NCBI GenBank assembly: GCA_033964015.1
Contig: CM066914.1
Span: 6,625,831-6,689,830 of the forward strand
Source of the DNA: Scolanthus callimorphus
Lineage: Eukaryota; Cnidaria; Anthozoa; Actiniaria; Edwardsiidae
Direction: 5' to 3'
DNA: 64,000 nt
The notes beneath the pieces were generated by a model. The model was not told the DNA's origin and made no database searches. It worked only from the letters and a program-made list of their open reading frames with translations. Shown here in pieces: positions 57,601 to 64,000 of this stretch; the stretch's first letter is position 1, and each line of letters starts with the position of its first letter. The translations under genes and the position numbers were made by a program.

Positions 57601-58278
57601 AAGGCCTATGAATACTACATTATTTTGTAAGTCTTGTGACGCTCACGAAACATGCTCAACCGGTTTAGGCATGAAAATCTACACGCACGCGCCACCGAAA
57701 TTCGCGCGCAAAATGATAATTAGCATTTTCAGGAAGGATTCCGACGCGAAACAATAACAAGTCAAAAAGCGCATAAGGGCTCACTAAGGGCCAGTTTACA
57801 TGGACAAGGGCTGGTCCGGTTAGCCGGGCTGAAATCTTTGATCTAAGGGCCTACAGGAAAAAAGTACAAAAGAAATCAGCCAGTTTAACCGGGCCAGCCC
57901 AGCTCATGTAAAGAGAACCTAAGAAGTCGTTATAAAATGCCTTGAAGTTTTGGTTCAGTACCTTAAATTTTTCTCCAGTTCTTTGGGTTTCACAAGCTCT
58001 TGAAAACGCCGCTGGTAGTCCTTGAATGGGGTAGTAGGACTTGAAGAGGGTTCTACTATTGTCTGTGTTGCTGGTCTTTGTAGGTAGTAACCTACGGCAA
58101 AGCCTACACTTCCAAATGCTATAGCCGTTGCGACGATTGCTGAGAGTAGGAAGGCTCTTCTAGCGCGAGATGATTTCCAGATACTCCCCTCGGAACTGCT
58201 ACTGGAGGGCGAAAGCTGTGTTCGAGAGGAGAAATCTGTGTCAGATTCGCTTGGAAGCCTTCGTAACTCGGTTGCCAT
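47397..58278 (-). CDS. NAALADase / glutamate carboxypeptidase II-like M28 metallopeptidase (- strand copy, whole gene)
   Basis: Five exons (57962-58278, 56153-56366, 55320-55508, 48920-49210, 47397-48671) give about 762 codons. The layout is a cytosolic Ser-rich tail, one membrane anchor, an ectodomain stem, a protease-associated insert, an M28 catalytic core and a C-terminal helical domain. The metal and catalytic motifs NHRDGWAFG, DPSSG, WGAEE, NTDVAVGG and YHTQYDN are all present. As in the convergent paralog, the GCPII arginine patch and Lys-Tyr sensor are not conserved, so glutamate specificity is doubtful. Only three one-base losses (near 49180, 48045 and 47868) break the frame, so this is the cleaner copy. 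A CLN3-like gene lies in its third intron on the other strand. Confidence 0.92.
48920..49210 (-). CDS. - strand NAALADase-like exon 4
   Basis: Encodes ISMAEEFGALG, then after a one-base loss in a G-run near 49180, VILYPDPIEYAPEGHDPNDT and a stretch ending ISYGDAKVLLGKMG. This matches the GCPII segment leading to the catalytic domain. It ends with one base at GTGAGG. Confidence 0.9.
49521..49953. mobile_element. MITE with arms of about 200 bp (complete copy)
   Basis: Left end AGGCCTTATCACGCAATATT and right end AATATTGCGTGATAACCGTC are inverted. Arms stay complementary almost to the centre at about 49745 (GGCTGGACGGGCATC / GCCCATCCAGCC). It lies just upstream of the CLN3-like gene, inside the peptidase intron. 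Confidence 0.9.
50272..50715 (+). CDS. CLN3: CLN3-like exon 1
   Basis: ATG at 50272 begins MAGEKEGPRNIICFFIFG. Successive hydrophobic segments follow to GAMAAAFIYSG at a GTCTGT donor. The frame changes once near 50468 (one base lost beside CGGTAC). With that base, the exon ends in phase 1, matching exon 2. Confidence 0.8.
50272..53618 (+). CDS. CLN3: CLN3 (battenin)-like multipass membrane protein, nested gene
   Basis: Two coding exons (50272-50715 and 52747-53618) give about 438 codons, the length of human CLN3. The N-terminus has the family signature in FGVIQLIYQ and VAAQDIL, followed by several hydrophobic helices. The second half aligns with CLN3 in PFSPEDHFKYYLLACSFSRF, VRVHRFWILLLLDGLHCLFF and GYINGCMETNLILAM. 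CLN3 is a lysosomal/endosomal membrane protein. A one-base loss near 50468 breaks exon 1. A 76-base direct repeat with frame changes lies in the loop at 52849-52990. The gene sits wholly inside intron 3 of the - strand peptidase gene. It is clearly more divergent than a typical orthologue, so it could be a CLN3-like paralog. Confidence 0.78.
51185..51464. mobile_element. MITE with CATATCAAGAAA termini, copy 2
   Basis: Same termini and internal TACTTACAGACCTTCCAAAT, GATGTTTCTCGAGTATCTGC. It lies in the single intron of the CLN3-like gene. Confidence 0.85.
52116..52285. mobile_element. Inverted-repeat element in the CLN3-like intron
   Basis: CTTGCATGCAGTTGC and GTTTTTATCGCGGAAAA at the left are matched by TTTTCCGCGATAAAAAACACC and GCAACCGCCTGCAAG at the right. 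GGGCGCCATCTTG in the centre also pairs. Confidence 0.8.
52605..52693. repeat. Hairpin just before the CLN3-like exon 2
   Basis: TACCCTGCCCTGCAAGCAGTG with TTTCCTCCTC is complementary, with small gaps, to GAGGAGGATCGGAAACCACTG with CTCGTAGGGTA. Confidence 0.7.
52747..53618 (+). CDS. CLN3: CLN3-like exon 2 with stop
   Basis: Starts GMTITLCVPPKLTIAAST after a CGCCCCTAG acceptor. A hydrophilic loop contains the duplicated MDVVKPQGDRE segment. The C-terminal transmembrane half follows and ends LRQHCESELLLGSIA at a TGA stop (53616-53618). Confidence 0.8.
52849..52990 (+). repeat. 76-bp direct duplication within the CLN3-like coding exon
   Basis: ATGGACGTAGTCAAACCACA recurs at 52851 and 52927, followed by near-identical text to CAACCCACTCAGCACC. 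The 76-base offset is not a multiple of three, so the two copies lie in different frames. Confidence 0.85.
53800..53925. repeat. Cluster of TTTCCCATGG words
   Basis: At least four TTTCCCATGG or CTTCCCATG words and inverted GGGAAGTGTTCGG/CCGAACACTTCCC pairs downstream of the CLN3-like stop. Probably a small decayed foldback. Confidence 0.55.
54175..54313. repeat. Palindromic element with CACTTAATGACTGC ends
   Basis: CACTTAATGACTGC (54175-54188) is an exact complement of 54300-54313. The inner GTTTTCCCGAGAATCTCGAT is matched inversely on the right. An ACCAATCAGAGCGCGCG box follows at about 54458. Confidence 0.8.
54886..55163. mobile_element. MITE with CATATCAAGAAA-type termini, copy 3 (diverged)
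   Basis: Left end CATATAAAGAAAAACTGTCG, right end TTTTTGGCGAAGTTTTCTTG then ATATG. Internal ACTTAAAGACCTGCCAA and GGAAGTTTTGGAACGTCGG correspond to the other copies. Confidence 0.75.
55320..55508 (-). CDS. - strand NAALADase-like exon 3
   Basis: 189 bases, intact, encoding ITKGPDSKEKYPYLPYLAFT, NGTVEAELVYANTGSKEDF and VKGRIIICRTLFAM. The acceptor is CCTTTTCAG and the donor GTACGT. A poly-C/CA tract starts a few bases into the intron. Confidence 0.93.
55940..55975. repeat. CT dinucleotide microsatellite
   Basis: About ten CT units in intron 2 of the - strand peptidase gene, after a GCGCGCGC run. Confidence 0.8.
56153..56366 (-). CDS. - strand NAALADase-like exon 2
   Basis: 214 bases, intact, encoding REFTSRPHVTGSQVSRNITD, KWREYGFEVEVPEYDVLLSY and a stretch ending VGKIN at GTGAGT. 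The acceptor is CTTATCAG. It contains an N-glycosylation sequon (NIT). Confidence 0.93.
56668..56830. repeat. Diverged relative of the 36335 MITE
   Basis: Contains GTATCCAG, TTTGGGTGCGGAC, AAAACGGTTTAGAACGGCTA, AACCAGAAACGCAACCCC and TTTCCAAAAAC in the same order as the element at 36335-36509. Confidence 0.55.
57387..57610. mobile_element. Inverted-repeat element with arms of about 95 bp
   Basis: CATAGGCCTTTTTTGAGATA at 57387 is complementary to the right end at 57610. AATGCATTGTGGTCTAGCTT, CACCAAACAATGGACA and the central CCACTGGG/CCCAGTGG also pair. It lies in intron 1 of the - strand peptidase gene. Confidence 0.88.
57788..57920. repeat. Hairpin element next to the - strand peptidase exon 1
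   Basis: GCCAGTTTACATGGACAAGG and GGTCCGGTTAGCCGGGCTGA at the left are roughly complementary to CCAGTTTAACCGGGCCAGCC and CTCATGTAAAGAGAACC at the right. It lies just inside intron 1. Confidence 0.65.
57962..58278 (-). CDS. - strand NAALADase-like exon 1: cytosolic tail and membrane anchor
   Basis: Begins MATELRRLPSESDTDFSS, then a Ser-rich tail, a basic SRARR stop-transfer and an anchor (AFLLSAIVATAIAFGSVGFA). The stem ends KPKELEKNL plus AG at a GTACTG donor. The phase-2 end matches exon 2. The frame is intact. Confidence 0.92.
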
Positions 58279-59555
58279 AACGAATCTGCTTCAGGTACAA
58301 GTAAAGCTAAACTATATCTGTTCCTCTAGTGACCCTAATGCGGGCTCTCAAGGGAGCCTTGCATCAATGATTTGGCAACCGGAGAGCAAGTGGGATTATT
58401 CCACAGATCTTCAAATCTTATTATCTACATCCTCCCTATTCTGAGCGCCTTATCGCAAAGGAATCTCTAAACGTTTTGAAACTTTCTACGCTTCTTCAAG
58501 CGGTTAGTACAGCTCAAGTGCCAGATTACTGTCAAAATGTTTGGGTTATTTAACTACTAATTCCCATTTTAGCTACGACCACTTTCATAAAACACCTAGC
58601 TCCGTCACTCATCCTTGTAATCATGAAAAGAAAAGTAACTTCTTTTTCAAATTAAAGTTCTACGAAAAGTCTGTGTTCCGAGAATGAGTTGTTTCCAGGC
58701 AGCTTCTGCATCAATAATTGCTACTCTTTGTCAGCAATAACTTGTGCTAGCTGCTAGGTTATACGATATCAGATATACAATTTTGTTTGCTGTGAAATCA
58801 AAGGGGAGTCACCCCCAGAGATAATCTCTTTGCAAACAATCTTTTCAAAAGTTTGTCTAACACAAGTTTGTTTTCTAAACCGATGAATTTCACTAAGTGG
58901 TCCTTAGTCTTAGCTCAGACCACCTTGGCTTGAAATTGATGTTTCTTATGTTTGTTTTTGTTGATCATTTATCCCTAACCGCACTAACACGGTCTCTTTC
59001 AAGTCTTTTGCAGGGCAGTTGCCACGTACGTGACAAAAATAGAAACCAGTCGGCCTAAATGAAAATCTTCTTATGGTGCACGTATGCATCGCGGAATTTT
59101 CTTAACCAATCATAAGGCTGCTCACTATGACGTCATTCATTGTTATTAATGTGCCAACCAGAGATCGATTGGTTCAATCTGCGGTTGGTACATCATTAGC
59201 ATTAGAATGGCAATGCTGATCAGTGAATAACGCTATACCTTCCCTGCACCTTCCCTTCAAGGCTTATTGCCAACCAGATGTCTGAGTTGGAAAATTATTT
59301 TCTTAACTCGATCACGGTTTTTAAGCCACAGCGCGCTCTATCGAGCCCGAGACAGTTTTCTTGTTGTTGTTTTTACTAGTAGTGATCGGAAATCAAGTGC
59401 TAGGATTCAAGGACTTTTGAAGAAGGGAACGGGCGGCGTAGCGTTCGGCTCCCGCCTCAGAACGTGCTACACAATGATATACAAATTGAAAGCTTATTCA
59501 TGAAGAAATACTGGTAAATTGATGAATAAACATTCACAAATGTTGACTTGGTTTG
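58279..59555. other. Presumed promoter side of the - strand peptidase gene
   Basis: The first few hundred bases right of 58278 should hold its promoter and 5' UTR. No element is identifiable and I see no conserved coding sequence. Confidence 0.4.
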
Positions 59556-60030
59556 GCCCACCCCCCCCCCCCCCCGGGGGGGACTCCCTTATTTTTTGCT
59601 CCCTTATTTTCAGTTTCACCCCTAAAAGATACCAAATATGGCGTGGCTCAAATAGTTTCTTACCCTAAAAGATACCTTAAAAGATGAGGCCGTGTGTGCC
59701 ACGTAGGCGCGAAGGAGACAGGTAATAGGTAAAAGATACCCATTAAGAAATGTCCGTGTTTGACTAAAATCTGCCTTTAATGTTGTCTATTTTATCGACT
59801 TCTCATCGAGTAATCTCTTTTCTTATACACGGCTTTAATGACCACCATCACGAGACATAACAATCTGGACAAATATTTCGGCCCTAAAAGATACCAATCT
59901 CCATAATTTTATTGAAGATTAAGATCACCCCTTAAAAAGAGACCAAAGCCACATGATCTTAACCCCTAAAAGATACAACGATCATCCCCGACGAAAAAAT
60001 ATGGGAGTCCCCCCCCGGGGGGGCACACCC
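59556..60030. mobile_element. MITE with C/G-run termini and internal CCCTAAAAGATACC words
   Basis: The left end (GCCCAC, a C-run, a G-run, then ACTCCCTTATTTTTT) is inverted at the right (AAAAAATATGGGAGTCC, a C-run, a G-run, GGCACACCC). About eight TAAAAGATACC-like words recur inside. Confidence 0.85.
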
Positions 60031-60667
60031 TTTCACGACGGCTGCGCAGGATATCAGATAACATACGAAGAAGGATTTACTCGCTTCAATACCTTTACCC
60101 GGTTTGGCAGACAAACTTTAACATGTAAAAAAAGCCTTCGTAGCGACAGATTGTTGTTGATCTAGTGGAACGTCGTGGGTGATAGTACAAAAATAACACA
60201 TACAAAGAAACAACACACTATTACTCCTCGAAACTATTACTCCTCGAATTATGCTCTGAAAACTTTCAATGTGTCATATTTGTAAGGGCATAAACATATA
60301 AGAGGGGGAGTGTTGATGGACAACGGTAAAACAATTGTCAGAAATATAAGGGGTATCCAGGGGGGCATCCATGATATTTGGTTTTCACTCCAAGCTTCAT
60401 CAATTTTTTTTTTCAAAAGTTTTTCTCTACAAAATGGCCATAATACGGTACATGCTATACTACGTATCTTGCTTCCAAGGTTAAAAAAAATATGTCAAGC
60501 GATATAAAGTGTTCATGAAGTAATTGGGACTGGATATTTGTCGGACGCCAGAGCCTCCGATCAACTGTCAAAACAGAGGAGGTTTTGGGAAGGCGAGAAC
60601 ACCGACGTCATTTCATGCAAACCGTGTAGATTAGATCATATACAATCAGATCCTTCCCTCGCTTTAC

Positions 60668-60895
60668 TGCACCTGGCGAAACTGAACAAGGACCTAATTG
60701 GCCGCAGAAAAACCCAACAGAAGCCAATTCACTGCACTAGGTGAAACTGGGCAAGGATCCGATTCGAATCTGATTGGCTCACACGGAGTAATTGACTCCG
60801 CAGAAAAACCCAACAGAAGCCAATTCACTGCACTAGGTGAAACTGGGCAAGGATCTGATTGGCTCACATGGTTTGATTGGTTCGCCGCAGAATAA
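60668..60895. repeat. 96-bp tandem repeat, two good copies plus degenerate flanks
   Basis: CCGCAGAAAAACCCAACAGA begins at 60702 and 60798. Both copies continue AGCCAATTCACTGCACTAGG and GTGAAACTGGGCAAGGATC. Partial versions occur at 60668 and 60888. Confidence 0.85.
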
Positions 60896-61028
60896 CAAAA
60901 CTGCAAAAGCCCACTCGATGCTTGAATGCACTGAGTCGCTTGTAAAGTTGCTGTAATTGGACCATGTTTCAAACTATCGTTTTGTAGGCGTGAAACATAA
61001 TTCCGAAACGGCCTATTAAACGTATTTG

Positions 61029-61238
61029 CAGGGCTCGAAACAGCGACCAGTCGCAAAAGCGACCAAAATGTTTCACATTGCGACGCAAAGTATCAGTTTG
61101 TCGCAAATACTTTTAAATGTAATGTGGACAATTATTAAGATTTGCCCCCAACTATGCGACCAGTATTTCTTTTTTTAGGGCCAAATTTATTCTACCAGGT
61201 ACAAAATTGTGACGGCTTATATTATGATTCGAGCCCTG
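61029..61238. mobile_element. Element with CAGGGCTCGAA termini
   Basis: CAGGGCTCGAA at 61029 is matched by TTCGAGCCCTG at 61228-61238. Inside are repeated GCGACCA and GTCGCAAA words. A lone TTCGAGCCCTG occurs at about 63436. Confidence 0.75.
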
Positions 61239-61786
61239 ATTCGTGTGCTACACCTAACTGTAGCCAGGTATGGGAGAAGATACGGTGAATTGGTTGGAGA
61301 AGTGAGCCCAGAAAGCTGAAAGGCGTTTATTAATCCCTATAGGAGATGGTTATAGTAAATTGAATCATAAGCCACCATGTTCTTATCAAGTCCATTAAGT
61401 AGAATAACCTTATGGGGCTCCTTCTAAGGAACTTTGCCCTCAAACTTCCTGTTTATTTTTGCGCTTACCTTGCACAGAAAAGGAGATAAAGTCGTTTTTA
61501 CGCCAGCCAGGGTTATATGCTACTATAAGTAGCATAACAGAGAAATAGAAACAAATTGCTAGCTTTGAAGACTAAATCTCGACTAAACAATATTTTTTTT
61601 AAGTCGGCACACGTCAGCGCGTGTATGATGACAAGTGACTATGCACGGAGCGAGGGCGTATTATCCTGCGACGACGTAAAAATGCACAGATCTCAACGTT
61701 GGATTTAAATATCTCTTTTTTAATCATATCTTTAGCAATACTTTCAACAAGTAACGTCTGAGCTTATGTGAGCGATAGAACGTTCT

Positions 61787-61936
61787 TACCTTAATATTCG
61801 TTTTCGCATCTTTGATGGCCTTATAATGGATTCGAGTGTCATCAAAGTTGATCGAAATTCTTCCCGCGTTTTCAGCTGGGTTTCCATCGTGTCTTCTCAT
61901 ACCAGTGGAAGGTAACAGGACGTTAATGAGCTTCAT
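61787..61936 (-). CDS. Weak candidate first coding exon, product unknown
   Basis: Reading leftward, an ATG opens 50 codons (MKLINVLLPSTGMRRHDGNP, then a hydrophilic stretch ending AKTNIK) and stops at a good GTAAGA donor. I recognise no family. No downstream partner exon was found, and any gene running left would overlap the - strand peptidase locus. Confidence 0.25.
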
Positions 61937-64000
61937 AAATCAAGGGCCTACTGGAGCGTTGATATTAATTGTGTAAATGTGCCAAAGACGACGCATAGCT
62001 CAAAGACAAACGCCTTGCCGCGATTTTATATGACTCATACTTCGATGTTGTTGGCAGCGCAAATTAAGATCGCAATTTGAGCGCTAGTATGCTACTTGCT
62101 TCACCGTAATAGCGTCCAGTTAGTAATTATTACACGTGAAGTTGGAAAGACGCAAGAATTTCAAGGGCTAGTATAGTCTCCTCTCTGCTTTCGAGGCTTA
62201 AAATAGTGCATAACTCGGATGCTTAAGTGTATTTTAGTATAAGGTGTCGACGAAATAAGTCCTTTGCGGGGTTTGAATATAAACCAGTCGTCCAAATTGC
62301 GCGGTGTGGGCGGGGCAATGGATTCCGTATCATTTCTTCATTGTTGCTATGCTAAGCAGAAATCTTAGAATCTTTTCTAACAGACGCCTCCAAATGAAGT
62401 CGGAGTTTGTCCAAAACTGACAAACAGCGCCACCAAGCTGCTTCTTTGAGTCGCGAATTAGCAAGAAAACATTGTACGTTCAGAATGCGTCAAGAATGGC
62501 CTTCTCGTAGAAAGTCTACCTCCTCAGAAGGTTGCACAATTGTGCAATCGATAATCTGTATCTGGACCGAGAGTGCACTAAAGGTATCTATAAGCCTCTG
62601 CTTGATGAGCGTATTGTCGCAGGGTGGGGTTTGGTGGCTTACCCCCAAAAGGCGCGGTGGACCTTTAACCGTTTCACATCGCGTTTTTCATATAAACTGA
62701 GCTGCTTTTCTGGTTTTACAAGCGAGATTCTTGACTAGCGAAAATCTGGTTATAGTAGCACCGTTAATAGATGCCGTCAGGAGGTCTAAAACTTCAAATT
62801 TTGCCTTGGGGATCGGAAGATCGAATTATATTTCTTCCGACCTAATCTCAGCAAAACGGAATCCCGGGAACGGAATGACGTAACACTTCGGTCAAGGGGT
62901 TGAAAAGAGTATTTTTCCCAACTCAGGTAAACGTCTGGTTTTCCAAGATTGAGAAAAAAGAAGCTCATGTTCTCCCAGCTATCAATGCCAATGACATGCA
63001 TGGGGAATTTGGACATTGGGACTCGCTTTTAAAGACATGCATGAGAAATAGGAACAGTAAACGTAGCTTGGTTAAGAATCTGCGGAAAAGTATCATTTGC
63101 AGGGAAGTGCTCTTCTGCCGAGACTAGGCAGACTAGGTAGCTGAAGAGGCCAGACGCAAGCAAGAATAATCCGCACTTATCTACGGATATACAAGAATAT
63201 TGAGAAATTCAATTCCTAAAGTATCTTTAATTCCTAAGACCCATGAACGTCATAGAGAAAAGAACAATCACTTTAAGTGTCTCTCGTTTAAAAGGTTAAT
63301 CACATTAATGGTTTCACTTTTCTCTGCCACTCAAGGAATTGAGAGAAATCCTACTGTCGCCTTGCCGCTATACTAAGCAGCTTTTAATATTCTTGACCTT
63401 CGTTAATAGATGCATTGCAGCCAAAGGCTATTGGAATTCGAGCCCTGATAAATGCTTGCTAAAGATGACTCTGTTTTCCAAAATGGAGGGTCCCGAGAAT
63501 CTTCCATGATGCGATTCTGGAGGCCGTGGTTGCATTCTGGGACCTTTCCTACCGAGAGATCCGTTAGTCTCGTTTGATAACGGTCAGATTTTATCCAAAT
63601 TAGAAATTTAGGGCGCGCAACAAGGGGAGCGTGCCCCCCTTCACTCCTTCTTCACTTGCTACACAGACTGTACTCAACAACAGATGATTCAGTGTAAAGG
63701 CAAAGTCAAAGGGGCGCGCCACAATAAAAGGGAGATCGCTCCCCTCTTCTCTCTCCCAAGGATGACCTCGAGCAGAGATGAAACCGGCGTCTCAAGATGA
63801 TGAAATACAGATGAGATACGAATATGAATCGCCACTTACTGAGAAATGAAAAGTGAAAGCGTGTACATGTTTCGATAACAGACAGGCCAAAGGGGGTATG
63901 CTTCACTCGAGAAGTCCAAACAAGCAAGTTCTAAAAAAAAGCAGTTCTTATTTATGAAAAGCTAAATTTACAGCAAAAACCGTTGCATCACCACCCACCC
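61937..64000. other. Right end, no assignable gene
   Basis: Open frames here (for example 62532-62738 on +, containing NLYLDRECTKGIYKPLLDER) have no recognised family and no matching splice pattern. They could be a fragment of an unknown gene or repeat. Confidence 0.35.

Overview
This is eukaryotic (animal) genomic DNA. It is AT-rich and intron-rich, with GT-AG introns and a dense load of short inverted-repeat transposable elements. Repeated motifs such as CCAATCAGAGCGCGCG, the many C and G homopolymers and the gene repertoire suggest a cnidarian, probably an anthozoan such as a coral. That placement is an inference; nothing in the window proves the species. The coding exons carry about fifteen small indels, nearly all losses of one base. 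This pattern is typical of an incompletely polished long-read assembly, so most breaks should not be read as pseudogenes.

Layout. From 1 to 6.9 kb there are foldback elements, a tripled ~240-bp repeat and a large 60-bp minisatellite (about 3.50-5.79 kb). From 6.9 to 25.7 kb on the + strand lies a 17-exon gene for the gamma (nucleotide-sensing) subunit of AMP-activated protein kinase, plus one possible 24-base cassette microexon. Its introns hold several MITE families. From 25.7 to 31.7 kb there is a 22-bp minisatellite with higher-order structure and a ~2.8-kb DNA transposon inserted into an older MITE.

From 31.7 to 44.2 kb (+ strand) and from 58.3 back to 47.4 kb (- strand) lie two convergent paralogs of the M28 metallopeptidase family of glutamate carboxypeptidase II / NAALADase, both type II membrane proteins. 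The + copy has two candidate first exons and one intron that the - copy lacks. That intron is filled by a second 22-bp minisatellite split by a tRNA-derived SINE. A CLN3 (battenin)-like multipass membrane protein gene lies on the + strand entirely inside the third intron of the - strand peptidase gene. The last 5 kb has repeats and one weak exon candidate.

How the genes relate: the kinase subunit is a conserved cytosolic energy sensor. The two peptidases would act at the cell surface, and the CLN3-like protein in an internal, probably lysosomal, membrane. Nothing in the sequence shows a shared pathway. The notable relations are structural: tail-to-tail duplication, a nested gene, alternative first exons and intron gain or loss.
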